Shown: positions 16,843 through 26,715 of the stretch, in pieces
Numbering within the stretch: the first letter of the stretch is position 1
Layout of the letters: every line of letters begins with the position of its first letter
Source: Bacteroides sp.
GTDB lineage: Bacteria; Bacteroidota; Bacteroidia; Bacteroidales; Bacteroidaceae
Assembly (NCBI RefSeq): GCF_028690125.1
Contig: NZ_JAQVBV010000001.1
Coordinates: forward strand, 124,001 to 188,000
Direction of reading: 5' to 3'
Length of the DNA stretch: 64,000 nt
Notes under the pieces: generated by a model
The model's database searches: none
What the model was told of the DNA's origin: nothing
Seen by the model: the letters and a program-made list of their open reading frames with translations, nothing else
Position numbers and translations under genes: made by a program

Positions 16843-17649
16843 ATGAGATATAAACTTATCGTACTCGACCTTGACGGCACACTCACTAACTCTAAAAAAG
16901 AAATTACTCCTCGCAACCGGGAAACATTAATACGTATGCAACAACAAGGTATCCGGCTGGTTTTAGCTTCCGGACGACCTACTTATGGTATTGTCCCTTT
17001 GGCAAATGAACTACGTATGGATGAATTCGGAGGATTTATCTTATCCTACAACGGAGGAGAAATTATTAACTGGGAAACTAAAGAAATGATATACGAGAAT
17101 GTATTACCGAATGAAGTCATTCCGGTACTTTACGAATGTGCACGTACTTATCATCTCAGCATACTAACTTATGACGGCGCAGATATTGTAACCGAAAATT
17201 CCCGGGACCCTTACGTACAAAAAGAAGCTTTTCTCAATAAAATGAATATTAGGGAAACAAATGATTTTCTTACGGACATCACTTTACCAGTCGCCAAATG
17301 CCTGATTGTGGGAGATGCAGACAAGTTGATTCCACTAGAATCAGAATTGTGCATTCGCTTACAAGGCAAAATCAACGTTTTCCGTTCAGAACCCTATTTT
17401 CTCGAATTAGTTCCGCAAGGCATCGACAAAGCCTTATCTCTTGCCATCTTATTGAAACAAACCGGCATTGAGCGCCAAGAAGTAATAGCAATAGGTGACG
17501 GATATAATGACCTATCCATGATAAAGTTTGCAGGACTAGGCATCGCAATGGGCAATGCACAGGAACCCGTAAAAAAAGCAGCCAATTACATTACCTTGAC
17601 CAATGAGGAAGACGGAGTAGCCGAAGCCATTGAACACTTTTTTCAATAA
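16843..17649 (+). CDS. HAD-IIB (Cof-type) phosphatase
   Basis: A 268-residue cytosolic sugar- or nucleotide-phosphatase. Motif I is D-L-D-G-T-L-T (7-13, nucleophile first Asp), motif II is L-A-S-G-R-P, and motif IV is G-D-G-Y-N-D-L-S-M with G-I-A-M-G-N-A. The large cap between motifs II and III marks subclass IIB, whose members act on hexose phosphates, FMN or pyridoxal phosphate. Substrate cannot be set from sequence. Monocistronic with its own promoter. Confidence 0.9.
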   Translation: MRYKLIVLDLDGTLTNSKKEITPRNRETLIRMQQQGIRLVLASGRPTYGIVPLANELRMDEFGGFILSYNGGEIINWETKEMIYENVLPNEVIPVLYECARTYHLSILTYDGADIVTENSRDPYVQKEAFLNKMNIRETNDFLTDITLPVAKCLIVGDADKLIPLESELCIRLQGKINVFRSEPYFLELVPQGIDKALSLAILLKQTGIERQEVIAIGDGYNDLSMIKFAGLGIAMGNAQEPVKKAANYITLTNEEDGVAEAIEHFFQ

Positions 17650-17757
17650 GAAAAAATAGTTTGTTCCAATAAAAGAAAAAGCTACTTCCGATTAATAAAC
17701 CATAAAAGAACAATAAACAATCGTCTTTAGGATACGTTACATATCCAGATTTTATTC

Positions 17758-17765
17758 TAACTTTG
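17758..17765 (+). promoter_or_regulatory. -7 promoter element of cysS
   Basis: TAACTTTG fits TAnnTTTG, 31 bp before the ATG at 17796. Confidence 0.5.
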
Positions 17766-17795
17766 CAAATCCAATTGAATAAATATCAAAATGTT

Positions 17796-19277
17796 ATGGA
17801 ACATCAATTTACCATTTACAACACGTTAGATAGAAAGAAAGAACAGTTTGTACCGCTTCACGCTCCACACGTTGGAATGTATGTCTGCGGACCGACCGTT
17901 TACGGTGATGCCCATCTCGGACACGCTCGTCCTGCTATTACATTCGATGTACTCTTCCGTTACCTGACACATATAGGATATAAAGTTCGTTATGTACGCA
18001 ACATTACAGATGTAGGCCATCTGGAGCATGATGCTGACGAAGGGGAAGATAAAATCGCCAAGAAAGCGCGTCTGGAAGAATTGGAACCGATGGAAGTAGT
18101 TCAGTATTATCTGAACCGTTATCATAAAGCAATGGAAGAACTCAACGTACTCTCTCCAAGCATCGAACCGCACGCTTCGGGTCATATTATCGAGCAGATT
18201 CAGCTCGTACAGAAGATTCTGGATGCAGGTTATGCCTATGAAAGCGAAGGTTCCGTATACTTCGACGTTGCCAAATACAATAAAGACTACCATTACGGCA
18301 AATTATCCGGTCGTAACCTGGATGACGTATTGAATACTACCCGCGATCTTGACGGTCAAAGTGAAAAGCGTAATCCTGCCGACTTCGCTCTGTGGAAGAA
18401 AGCACAACCGGAACATATCATGCGCTGGCCTTCTCCCTGGAGTGATGGTTTCCCCGGATGGCACGCCGAATGTACAGCTATGGGACGTAAGTACCTGGGT
18501 GAGCATTTCGACATACATGGTGGAGGTATGGACCTGATCTTCCCACACCATGAATGCGAGATTGCACAGTCAGTAGCTTCGCAAGGTGACGATATGGTTC
18601 ACTACTGGATGCATAACAATATGATCACCATCAATGGAACGAAAATGGGCAAATCACTTGGAAACTTCATTACACTGGATGAATTCTTCACAGGTACTCA
18701 TAAGTTATTGGCACAAGCTTATACTCCGATGACCATTCGTTTCTTCATTCTGCAAGCTCACTACCGTAGCACAGTCGATTTCAGTAACGAGGCACTACAA
18801 GCTTCGGAAAAAGGATTATTGCGTTTGATGGAAGCTGTAGAAGGACTAAGAAAAATCACACCTGCCACGGCTACTTCAGAAGGAATCAACATAAAAGAGA
18901 TTCGTGAGAAATGTTATGAGGCGATGAATGATGACCTGAACACTCCGATTGTTATTGCACAACTCTTTGAAGGAGCACGTATCATCAACAATGTTATCGC
19001 CGGCAATGCAACTATCTCTGCCGAAGATTTGAAAGAACTGAAAGATACTTTCCACTTATTCTGCTTCGATATCATGGGATTAAAAGAAGAAAAAGGTTCT
19101 TCTGATGGTCGTGAAGCCGCTTACGGCAAAGTAGTAGATATGCTGCTGGCACAACGTATGAAAGCGAAAGCTAATAAGGATTGGACTACTTCTGATGAAA
19201 TCCGTAATACTTTAACCGCACTTGGTTTTGAGATAAAAGACACAAAAGACGGTTTTGAATGGAGACTGAATAAATAA
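17796..19277 (+). CDS. cysS: Cysteinyl-tRNA synthetase
   Basis: Class I synthetase charging tRNA-Cys. The 493 residues include the HIGH motif as H-L-G-H, the KMSKS motif as K-M-G-K-S, the zinc-binding C-G-P-T-V and the W-H-x-E-C segment. The length is slightly above the roughly 460 typical of enterobacteria. The frame opens at a TTG (17763), but ATG at 17796 gives the expected start and leaves room for the -7 element. A hairpin at 19306-19351 ends the transcript. Confidence 0.96.
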   Translation: MEHQFTIYNTLDRKKEQFVPLHAPHVGMYVCGPTVYGDAHLGHARPAITFDVLFRYLTHIGYKVRYVRNITDVGHLEHDADEGEDKIAKKARLEELEPMEVVQYYLNRYHKAMEELNVLSPSIEPHASGHIIEQIQLVQKILDAGYAYESEGSVYFDVAKYNKDYHYGKLSGRNLDDVLNTTRDLDGQSEKRNPADFALWKKAQPEHIMRWPSPWSDGFPGWHAECTAMGRKYLGEHFDIHGGGMDLIFPHHECEIAQSVASQGDDMVHYWMHNNMITINGTKMGKSLGNFITLDEFFTGTHKLLAQAYTPMTIRFFILQAHYRSTVDFSNEALQASEKGLLRLMEAVEGLRKITPATATSEGINIKEIREKCYEAMNDDLNTPIVIAQLFEGARIINNVIAGNATISAEDLKELKDTFHLFCFDIMGLKEEKGSSDGREAAYGKVVDMLLAQRMKAKANKDWTTSDEIRNTLTALGFEIKDTKDGFEWRLNK

Positions 19278-19305
19278 GAAGCATACCACTACTAAAAACA
19301 TAAAA

Positions 19306-19351
19306 ATTCCCTTCATTTCACTTCTGATATCAGAATAGGAATGAAGGGAAT
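19306..19351. terminator. Terminator-like hairpin after cysS
   Basis: ATTCCCTTCATT (19306-19317) pairs perfectly with AATGAAGGGAAT (19340-19351). The loop contains a second palindrome, TTCTGATATCAGAA. The tail TCTTATTTAT is U-rich but interrupted. Confidence 0.6.
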
Positions 19352-19404
19352 CTTATTTATAACAGATACTGCGAACCAGATATAAAACAAAGAAACTACC
19401 TCTT

Positions 19405-19709
19405 TTAATAGGATTTGCTATTTTTTCCATAATACTTCATCATTGGTAATATACCATGTTTTATCATTATCATTGCTACCTTAATAAAAGGGATAAGTCC
19501 GTCCAAATCATGAAATAGATGGGGATGTGCGGATTCACTTGAATTCCACTCTCACGGTTTGCCATTTGCAACAAAAGGTTCTCCAAATCTCTTTTACGCA
19601 TTAACACTTCAAGGAAGTAAAAATCAGTATAGCTAAGTGAGGTACCAATCTTAATTGATTAACGAATACGCATTATAGCTACCCCCTGTTCTTCATGAAA
19701 AGAAAGATT
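19405..19709 (-). pseudogene. Decayed reading frame, family not recognised
   Basis: Minus-strand translation gives a coherent protein-like sequence spread over two frames with one internal stop: a stretch with S-Y-T-D-F-Y-F-L-E-V-L-M-R-K-R, then L-L-L-Q-M-A-N-R-E, then after a frameshift near 19500 G-L-I-P-F-I-K-V-A-M-I-M-I, ending at TAA 19405-19407. No intact start is visible. This is the look of a short gene broken by one nonsense and one frameshift change. The family is not recognised. The rest of the gap to 19994 is AT-rich and holds only the promoter of the next gene. Confidence 0.35.
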
Positions 19710-19898
19710 TAAAAACATTATTTTAGGAAAAAGACAAAAACAGGTCTAAAAAAGTAGATGAAATGGCGATTTTTTGATTATAACCAATCTACATTTTTTC
19801 GATATTATTTCCACTCAACACATTGATTATAAATATTTTAATAAATGCACCCATCTACACAAACCCATATACAGTAAATAAAGTAGCTATGATTCCAT

Positions 19899-19906
19899 TA
19901 TTTTTG
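19899..19906 (+). promoter_or_regulatory. -7 promoter element of the Gfo/Idh/MocA operon
   Basis: TATTTTTG fits TAnnTTTG, 88 bp before the first gene, leaving a fairly long leader. Confidence 0.4.
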
Positions 19907-19994
19907 TGATGCAATCTTTTAAAAGCGATCAAGGCTTTTGAGAAATATATAATAAGATACTTATAATCATATATCATAGAAAAATATCAAAATC

Positions 19995-21074
19995 ATGGGA
20001 ACTACACGGATTAGAGTTGGGCTTATAGGCTTTGGCAGAATGGGAGGCTTCTACTTGCAAGAAATGCAGAAAAGTGGAAGATGGGATGTAGCTTACATCT
20101 GTGACGTAGATCCAGAAGCAAGAAAACTTGCAGAAAAGCTTTCTCCTGAATCTCAGGTGGTAGCTGACGAGCTATTAGTATTTAAAGATGAAAGTGTACA
20201 AGTTGTAGCACTTTGCACGTTAGCGAATTTCCGAAAAGAACAGATAGAAAAGGCTATTCAATATGGAAAACATATCATATCTGAAAAGCCGATTGCTGAT
20301 ACAGTAGAAAGAGAATGGGACGTCGTTAATATGACAGAACGGTCAAATGTACTTTCTACCGTTAATTTATATCTTCATAATTCATGGTACCACCACCAGA
20401 TGAAACAATTCATCGAGGAAGGTGAACTAGGCGAATTGGCTATTATCCGAATTTGCCACATGACTCCGGGTCTTGCACCGGGAGAAGGACATGAATATGA
20501 AGGTCCTTCATTCCACGACTGTGGTATGCACTATGTGGATATAGCACATTGGTATGCCGGAAGTAACTACAAAACCTGGCACGCACAAGCTATCGATATG
20601 TGGAGCTACAAAGAGCCATGGTGGGTACAGTGTCACGGAACCTTCGAGAATGGAATCGTTTTTGATATCACACAAGGATTTGTATACGGCCAGCTCTCAA
20701 AGGATCAGACACACAACTCATATGTCGATTTAATTGGAACGAAAGGTATCGTTCGAATGACACACGATTTTAAAACGGCCGTGGTCGATTTGCATGGAGT
20801 CAATAAAACACTCCGGATAGAAAAGCCATTCGGCGGAAAGAATATTGATGTGATGTGTGACTTGTTCGCCGACAGTATCGAGCAAGGTAAATTATCACCT
20901 CAACTCCCGACATTACGCGACTCTGCAATCGCATCTGAATATGCATGGAAGTTCTTACGGGATGCAAAATCACATGAGTTACCAGCTATCGGTACTCTGG
21001 ACACCCTTGAACAGATTCGCGAAAGAAGACGTACAATGAAAAACGGCTATGGACTACTAAGAAACAATCGTTAA
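19995..21074 (+). CDS. Gfo/Idh/MocA family oxidoreductase (cytosolic)
   Basis: A 359-residue NAD(P)-dependent sugar or inositol dehydrogenase. The N-terminal Rossmann fold is G-L-I-G-F-G-R-M-G (about 9-17) and the E-K-P-I-A-D segment carries the usual catalytic-region lysine. The C-terminal domain holds H-D-C-G-M-H-Y-V-D, whose D and H match the second conserved catalytic motif. There is no signal peptide. It is the first gene of a likely four-gene set with a secreted paralogue and two DUF1080 proteins, which suggests it handles a keto-sugar product imported to the cytosol. Sugar specificity is unknown. Confidence 0.87.
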   Translation: MGTTRIRVGLIGFGRMGGFYLQEMQKSGRWDVAYICDVDPEARKLAEKLSPESQVVADELLVFKDESVQVVALCTLANFRKEQIEKAIQYGKHIISEKPIADTVEREWDVVNMTERSNVLSTVNLYLHNSWYHHQMKQFIEEGELGELAIIRICHMTPGLAPGEGHEYEGPSFHDCGMHYVDIAHWYAGSNYKTWHAQAIDMWSYKEPWWVQCHGTFENGIVFDITQGFVYGQLSKDQTHNSYVDLIGTKGIVRMTHDFKTAVVDLHGVNKTLRIEKPFGGKNIDVMCDLFADSIEQGKLSPQLPTLRDSAIASEYAWKFLRDAKSHELPAIGTLDTLEQIRERRRTMKNGYGLLRNNR

Positions 21075-21109
21075 TTTATATTTATAAACAACTTTAAATG
21101 TAGAAAATC

Positions 21110-22588
21110 ATGTCAAACATTTCAAGAAGAGACTTTCTGAAGACAGGAGCTGCTGCACTTGCAGGTATAACAATTGCTCCAAGTACTATTTTGGGTAAGA
21201 GTCATGGACACGCTGCTCCATCAGACAAAATGAACCTTGTTGCCGTTGGTATCGGCGGTATGGGACACGCAAACATTAACGCAGTAAAAGGCACAGAAAA
21301 TATTATCGGACTCTGTGACGTAGACTGGAAATATGCTAAGGGTGTATTTGATGAATTCCCAAAAGCTAAAAAATACTATGACTATCGTAAAATGTACGAT
21401 GAAATGGGCAAATCTATCGATGGTGTTATCATCGCTACTGCTGACCATACTCACGCTATCATTACAGCTGATGCTATGACAATGGGCAAACACGTATATT
21501 GCCAGAAACCATTGACACACTCAGTTTACGAATCTCGTTTGCTTACTAATCTGGCTGCTTCTACAGGAGTAGTAACTCAGATGGGTAACCAAGGTTCATC
21601 AGGTCAAGGTACCGACCTTGTTTGCGAATGGATATGGAATGGAGAAATTGGTGATATTACTAAAGTAGAATGTGCTACTGACCGTCCTATATGGCCTCAA
21701 GGATTGAATGCTCCGGAAAAAGAAGATAAGATTCCTAGCACATTGAATTGGGATTTGTTTACCGGTCCTGCAAAACTGAATCCGTACAACTCTATTTATC
21801 ATCCTTGGAACTGGCGCGGATGGTGGGATTATGGAACAGGCGCATTGGGCGATATGGCTTGTCACATTTTACACCAACCATTCAAAGCTTTGAAACTGAA
21901 ATACCCAACATTAGTTGAAGGTTCATCTACGCTATTATTGAATGCATGTGCTCCGCAAGCGCAACATGTTAAAATGATTTTCCCTGCACGTGACAATATG
22001 GCGAAAGTAGCCATGCCGGAAGTAGAAATACATTGGTATGATGGCGGTATGATGCCTGATCGTCCGAAAGGTTTCCCTCAAGGAAAACAATTAATGGGCC
22101 CTGGTGGTGGTCTTACCATTTTCCACGGAACAAAAGATACATTAATTTGCGGTTGCTACGGCGAAGAACCATTCTTGTTGTCAGGTCGTGTTCCTAATGC
22201 TCCTAAGGTTTGCCGTCGCGTAACTACATCTCACGAAATGGACTGGGTTCGCGCTTGTAAAGAAAGCCCTTCAAACCGTGTTATGACTAAATCTGACTTC
22301 TCAGAAGCAGGTCCGTTCAATGAAATGATTGCAATGGGTGTATTGGCAATCCGTTTACAGGCTCTGAACAAACAATTGGCATGGGACGGTGTGAATATGA
22401 AATTCACTAATATCGGAGACAATGAAACAGTTAAAACTTGTATCAAAGACGGCTTCACTATCCATGATGGTCATCCTTCTTTCAACAAGTCTTGGACTGA
22501 GCCAATGAACGCTCAACAGCTTGCAGCCGAATTGATTAAGCATACATATCGCGATGGCTGGAAATTGCCTGATATGCCTAAAATTTAA
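21110..22588 (+). CDS. Gfo/Idh/MocA family oxidoreductase with Tat-type signal
   Basis: A 492-residue protein beginning with a twin-arginine signal (S-R-R-D-F-L-K then a hydrophobic stretch to about residue 30), so it should be exported folded with its cofactor. The Rossmann motif is A-V-G-I-G-G-M-G (about 46-53), and C-Q-K-P-L-T carries the catalytic-region lysine. Its length fits the secreted GFO/IDH subfamily of Bacteroidetes and Planctomycetes. Next to two DUF1080 proteins, a plausible job is oxidising a sugar at C3 in the periplasm. That chemistry is inferred. Confidence 0.87.
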   Translation: MSNISRRDFLKTGAAALAGITIAPSTILGKSHGHAAPSDKMNLVAVGIGGMGHANINAVKGTENIIGLCDVDWKYAKGVFDEFPKAKKYYDYRKMYDEMGKSIDGVIIATADHTHAIITADAMTMGKHVYCQKPLTHSVYESRLLTNLAASTGVVTQMGNQGSSGQGTDLVCEWIWNGEIGDITKVECATDRPIWPQGLNAPEKEDKIPSTLNWDLFTGPAKLNPYNSIYHPWNWRGWWDYGTGALGDMACHILHQPFKALKLKYPTLVEGSSTLLLNACAPQAQHVKMIFPARDNMAKVAMPEVEIHWYDGGMMPDRPKGFPQGKQLMGPGGGLTIFHGTKDTLICGCYGEEPFLLSGRVPNAPKVCRRVTTSHEMDWVRACKESPSNRVMTKSDFSEAGPFNEMIAMGVLAIRLQALNKQLAWDGVNMKFTNIGDNETVKTCIKDGFTIHDGHPSFNKSWTEPMNAQQLAAELIKHTYRDGWKLPDMPKI

Positions 22589-22621
22589 TAGATAAACTAT
22601 TAGAGTATAACGAAACAATGT

Positions 22622-22665
22622 AACTACTCAGGTAAACGATTGTCATTCTGTTTATCTGAGTAGTT
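22622..22665. terminator. Hairpin between the dehydrogenase and DUF1080 genes
   Basis: AACTACTCAGGTAAAC (22622-22637) and GTTTATCTGAGTAGTT (22650-22665) pair over 16 bp with one G-U. The tail is ATAAAATAATTT. It may attenuate read-through into the DUF1080 genes or protect the upstream mRNA end. Confidence 0.5.
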
Positions 22666-22700
22666 ATAAAATAATTTCACATTCAAGATATAATTATATT

Positions 22701-23579
22701 ATGAAAAAGTATTTTTATACAGTAGCTTGCCTGGCACTTGCAGGAACATTCGCAGCATGTGGAGGTGGTAATAAAAAAACAGCAGAAGTTACTGAAAGTG
22801 TAGAATCTGCAACAACCGTACCTGTTTCTTATTCAAAAGCTTTGCAGGCTGCTGAATCTGATTCATTGACTCTTCCTATTGATAAGGATGGCTATATTAC
22901 TATCTTCGACGGTAAGACATTCAACGGATGGCGTGGATATGGTAAAGATAAAGTTCCGGGAAAATGGGTGATTGAAGATGGATGTATCAAATTCAATGGT
23001 ACCGGTGGCGGCGAGGCTCAAGATGCTGACGGCGGCGATTTGATGTTTGCTCACAAGTTTAAAAACTTTGAATTGGAACTTGAATGGAAAGTTTCTAAGG
23101 GAGGTAATTCTGGTATTTTCTATTTAGCACAGGAAGTTACTTCTAAAGACGAAAATGGAAATGACAGACTTGAACCGATTTACATCTCAGCTCCTGAATA
23201 TCAGGTATTGGATAATGCCAACCATCCTGACGCTAAATTAGGTAAAGACAACAATCGTCAGTCAGCTTCTTTGTATGACATGATTCCTGCAGTTCCTCAA
23301 AACTCTAAGCCTTTCGGCGAATGGAACACAACTAAGATCATGGTTTATAAAGGCACCGTTATTCATGGACAAAATGGTGAGAATGTTGTTGAATACCACT
23401 TGTGGACTCCACAATGGACAGAAATGCTTCAGAAAAGCAAATTTAGCAAAGAGAAATGGCCTTTGGCTTTCGACCTGCTGAACAACTGCGGTGGTCAGAA
23501 CAGAGAAGGCTTCATTGCTCTTCAAGACCATGGTGACGATGTATGGTATCGCAACATCCGCGTTAAAGTTCTGGACTAA
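22701..23579 (+). CDS. DUF1080 / 3-keto-disaccharide hydrolase domain lipoprotein
   Basis: A 292-residue protein with a lipoprotein signal (lipobox ending in A-A-C, Cys20), then an acidic linker and a jelly-roll DUF1080 domain starting at F-D-G-K-T-F-N-G-W (about 69). K-G-G-N-S-G-I-F-Y and E-Y-Q-V-L-D-N are the conserved core strands. The family (Pfam now named for 3-keto-disaccharide hydrolase) cleaves or binds oxidised glycosides. It should face the periplasm or cell surface. It is paired with a second DUF1080 protein 30 bp downstream. Confidence 0.88.
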   Translation: MKKYFYTVACLALAGTFAACGGGNKKTAEVTESVESATTVPVSYSKALQAAESDSLTLPIDKDGYITIFDGKTFNGWRGYGKDKVPGKWVIEDGCIKFNGTGGGEAQDADGGDLMFAHKFKNFELELEWKVSKGGNSGIFYLAQEVTSKDENGNDRLEPIYISAPEYQVLDNANHPDAKLGKDNNRQSASLYDMIPAVPQNSKPFGEWNTTKIMVYKGTVIHGQNGENVVEYHLWTPQWTEMLQKSKFSKEKWPLAFDLLNNCGGQNREGFIALQDHGDDVWYRNIRVKVLD

Positions 23580-23609
23580 AAAGCGACATTTCAAAAACAA
23601 GAATTCGTT

Positions 23610-24371
23610 ATGAAAAATAAAATCGTTGCATTAATTGGTTTGGCAGTCTTGGGATGTAGCTATGCTTCTGCCCAAGAAGGTATGCAGCCTGCAATGTCTG
23701 AGTTTTACAAACCGGTTCCTCCGGTTATTACTCCGGGCGGAGAAATTCGCGGAGGAGGCTTCACTGCACCGTCAGATGCTATTATATTATTTGATGGTAA
23801 AAACCTTTCTGCATGGGAAAGCTCTAATGGCGGACCTGCGGAATGGAAAGTGAAGGACGGAATCTTTACAGTAGACAAGAGTAAAGGAGATATTCGGACT
23901 AAAGATAAGTTTGAAAGTTTCCAATTGCACTTGGAATGGAGAGTTCCTGAAACAATAAAAGGAGAAGGTCAAGGACGTGGAAATAGCGGTGTTTATCTTC
24001 AGGGAATGTATGAGATACAGATATTGGACAACTACAATAACCCGACATACGTAAACGGTCAGGCTGGAAGTATTTACAAGCAGACAGCTCCGTTAGCAAA
24101 TGCTATGCGTAAACCGGGTGAATGGAATGTGTATGATATCATTTATACAGCTCCTGTATTTAAAGAAGACGGATCGTACAGAACACGCCCTCAGGTAACC
24201 ATTATACAGAATGGTGTAGTATTGCAGAACAATACTACCATATTAGGTACAACAGAATACGTTGGATTCCCAAAGGTTGTAAAACATGGAGAAGGTCCGA
24301 TTCTGCTGCAAAGCCATGGTGATCCTAGCGAGCCTATCAGTTTCCGCAACATTTGGATTCGTAAGATGTAA
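23610..24371 (+). CDS. DUF1080 / 3-keto-disaccharide hydrolase domain protein, secreted
   Basis: A 253-residue secreted protein: signal peptide ending near A-S-A-Q (about 22), then the DUF1080 domain with F-D-G-K-N-L-S-A-W, G-R-G-N-S-G-V-Y and Y-E-I-Q-I-L-D-N. Unlike its neighbour it has no lipobox cysteine, so it is periplasmic or released. The two copies differ enough to suggest different substrates or a hydrolase plus a partner. A hairpin terminator follows. The gene is convergent with the DUF6377 regulator. Confidence 0.88.
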   Translation: MKNKIVALIGLAVLGCSYASAQEGMQPAMSEFYKPVPPVITPGGEIRGGGFTAPSDAIILFDGKNLSAWESSNGGPAEWKVKDGIFTVDKSKGDIRTKDKFESFQLHLEWRVPETIKGEGQGRGNSGVYLQGMYEIQILDNYNNPTYVNGQAGSIYKQTAPLANAMRKPGEWNVYDIIYTAPVFKEDGSYRTRPQVTIIQNGVVLQNNTTILGTTEYVGFPKVVKHGEGPILLQSHGDPSEPISFRNIWIRKM

Positions 24372-24394
24372 GATGTTACAATAAAAGATCTATA

Positions 24395-24435
24395 AATCTG
24401 GTTCTTAAGTGAGAACTTTCCTTAAGGACCAGATT
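24395..24435. terminator. Bidirectional terminator-like hairpin
   Basis: AATCTGGTTCTTAAG (24395-24409) and CTTAAGGACCAGATT (24421-24435) pair over 15 bp with one G-U, between two convergent genes. There is no long U tract. Confidence 0.55.
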
Positions 24436-24448
24436 AAGATATTAAAAA

Positions 24449-26107
24449 TCAGGATGGCAAATAAGCCGCTGATCCTATCTGCAAGATTTCATTCTCAAAG
24501 TTTTCTTTATCCCCAATTGCTTTATTACGCATTTTAGTACGGTAGTTATAGACAGTACTTGTCGAACAGCGTAAAAAGTTAGATATCTTTGCTCCGTCAT
24601 TAATACCAATACGAATCAAAGCATAAATACGGAGTTCTTTATTCAATAATGTTCCTGCTTTCGGTATCACTCGTTCATCTTCCTTCAACAATGCATTGAA
24701 ATCTGCAACAAATGTTGGATATAGATTCAAGAAAATACTATCAAAATGGCTATATAAAGCATTCAATTCCTCATCAATATTTGTTGTTGATTTAAGTCTT
24801 TTAATCAGTATCTCATAATTCCGGTTAATAGCCAGTTTATATAGTGAATTCTGGTATCCTTCCATTCTAGTGATGTAATTAGAACATAAATCAAAGAATT
24901 GTGCGATAAATTGTTCTTTCACATTATTGGTTTCCAGTAATTCATGGTTCTTACAATAAAGCTGGTCATTGACTTTATTTAATGTATGATTAAGCTCCTG
25001 CAATTTCGTATTACTTATAGAGAGTGCTTCCTTTATATGCTTTATCTTTTTGATCTGGTGATAGGTATAAATGACTAATACCACTAAAAAGATAAAGAGA
25101 GCAGTAATGAGTGTGAGAAATATAATGAGGCTTGATTTAGCTTTAGCTTCTTTCTCCTGATAAGCAGCACTGATAACAGAATAAAATTCATTTATTTGTG
25201 TAGCACGAAACTGTATGCCAGATGCCCTTGCCTGATCAATTGCTGCTTGTGTGTACTTGAAAGCTTTTGCCAAATCGTTGTCATTATAGTAAATAACAGC
25301 CAAATGCTGTAATGAGAAATTCTCACGGGTAACATTCATAATGTCGGCTATGGCAGACTGCATAAAATATTTCCTTGCGAGATTCGGACGATTATTATTA
25401 CTGTTTAAAGTAGCAAGTGCACAAGTGATGATAGCATAATCAGGGCTTCCTTCTTCTTCTGCTGCCAACAATTCCAACAATTGTTTTTCCGCTTCTTTCG
25501 GGTCTTTTACCGAACGATTGATAACCGCAACCTTATAATTTACAGAAGTCGGATCTGCATTTGCCAAAAACAGATTACGATACATTTCTTTCTGATAACG
25601 GTATTGATTACTACGGGTAGTTGAAATAGCATAATATTCCCAAAAACGGTAATAAGCATCATAATATGCAGATAATAACTCTTGAGAAAGCTGAGAAGGA
25701 TCTATTTCTTTCAAAAGAAGCTCCGCCTCCCGATACATCCCCCCCATAGAATACAACAAAGATAATTTCAAACTGGAGTCAATTCCCCACTCTTTTTCTC
25801 CCAAAGTGATAGCAATACTGATATTACGTTTAATATAATAAACAGCAGAATCAATATTAAACTTTCTATATTCATCGTGCAATTGCAGATTGACTTTATA
25901 TTCCTCCAGCAGACTGACATCTTTCAGTTTTCGTTTGATTTTTTTTATCTTTTCTTCTTTCCGGTTTATAAATTCCTGCTCATGATCAATAAGATTATTT
26001 AGTGAGTCAGACAATATTTTTAGCTCGTTTTGGCTATAGCTCAATAAACTAAAACTGCAAAAAAATAATAGTAAGAAACCTCTCAGAATGTTTATATTTG
26101 TATTCAT
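24449..26107 (-). CDS. DUF6377-type membrane-bound regulator
   Basis: A 552-residue protein: an N-terminal signal anchor (about 8-25), a periplasmic helical TPR-like region (about 30-315), one membrane helix (about 322-345), a cytosolic coiled coil (H-I-K-E-A-L to about 395), and a C-terminal helix-turn-helix (K-I-S-N-F-L-R-C-S-T-S-T-V-Y-N-Y-R, about 509-525). This layout is that of the DUF6377 family, seen as sensors near Bacteroides carbohydrate operons. It is convergent with the Gfo/DUF1080 operon and probably senses a sugar signal for it. Target DNA is not visible. Confidence 0.8.
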   Translation of the reverse strand: MNTNINILRGFLLLFFCSFSLLSYSQNELKILSDSLNNLIDHEQEFINRKEEKIKKIKRKLKDVSLLEEYKVNLQLHDEYRKFNIDSAVYYIKRNISIAITLGEKEWGIDSSLKLSLLYSMGGMYREAELLLKEIDPSQLSQELLSAYYDAYYRFWEYYAISTTRSNQYRYQKEMYRNLFLANADPTSVNYKVAVINRSVKDPKEAEKQLLELLAAEEEGSPDYAIITCALATLNSNNNRPNLARKYFMQSAIADIMNVTRENFSLQHLAVIYYNDNDLAKAFKYTQAAIDQARASGIQFRATQINEFYSVISAAYQEKEAKAKSSLIIFLTLITALFIFLVVLVIYTYHQIKKIKHIKEALSISNTKLQELNHTLNKVNDQLYCKNHELLETNNVKEQFIAQFFDLCSNYITRMEGYQNSLYKLAINRNYEILIKRLKSTTNIDEELNALYSHFDSIFLNLYPTFVADFNALLKEDERVIPKAGTLLNKELRIYALIRIGINDGAKISNFLRCSTSTVYNYRTKMRNKAIGDKENFENEILQIGSAAYLPS

Positions 26108-26219
26108 ATCTATTTAGTTTTCACGGACAAATAGCGCCATAGTAGTAAATAATCTGCCGAATATACTCAAAAATTCTTTTATTTGCGTCATTTTATTAGG
26201 TATTTATTGAAGGATAGGT

Positions 26220-26227
26220 TATCTTTG
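26220..26227 (+). promoter_or_regulatory. -7 promoter element of the thioesterase
   Basis: TATCTTTG, an exact consensus match, 80 bp before the ATG at 26308. Confidence 0.45.
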
Positions 26228-26307
26228 TTATTTTTCAGAACTAATAAAATCGGGATAAATTTAATATTCATAACTCAAAATTGATACAACATAATTTTAA
26301 ATTAATC

Positions 26308-26712
26308 ATGACACCACAAGAATTCTTCAAGAACGATTTATTTGCAAAGAATGCAGGCGTAGTACTGCTCGAAGTACGCGAAGGATATAGCAAAGCAATG
26401 TTACAGATAAAGCCCGAACACCTCAATGCGGGTGCCCGAACACAGGGAGGTGCTATCTTTACTTTAGCAGATTTGGCACTTGCAGCAGCGGCCAACTCAC
26501 ACGGAACACTTGCTTTTTCCCTCTCGTCCAACATTACATTTCTGCGCGCCAGTGGTCCGGATGATACTCTTTATGCAGAAGCTCGAGAACGCTATATCGG
26601 ACGGAGTACGGGATGCTATCAAGTAGACGTTACCAATCAGGATGGAGAATTGATTGCAACTTTTGAATCAAGTGTATTCCGAAAAGATCAAAAGGTTCCT
26701 TTTGAAGTCTAA
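26308..26712 (+). CDS. PaaI-like hotdog-fold thioesterase
   Basis: A 134-residue hotdog protein that hydrolyses acyl- or aryl-CoA thioesters. The core motif N-A-G-A-R-T-Q-G-G-A-I-F-T-L-A-D carries the family's H/N-G-G signature and the catalytic Asp. It probably works as a tetramer in the cytosol. The frame is open from a TTG at 26281, but ATG at 26308 gives the family start. It is convergent with the DUF3108 gene, with only 3 bp between the stops. Substrate unknown. Confidence 0.88.
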   Translation: MTPQEFFKNDLFAKNAGVVLLEVREGYSKAMLQIKPEHLNAGARTQGGAIFTLADLALAAAANSHGTLAFSLSSNITFLRASGPDDTLYAEARERYIGRSTGCYQVDVTNQDGELIATFESSVFRKDQKVPFEV

Positions 26713-26715
26713 AAC

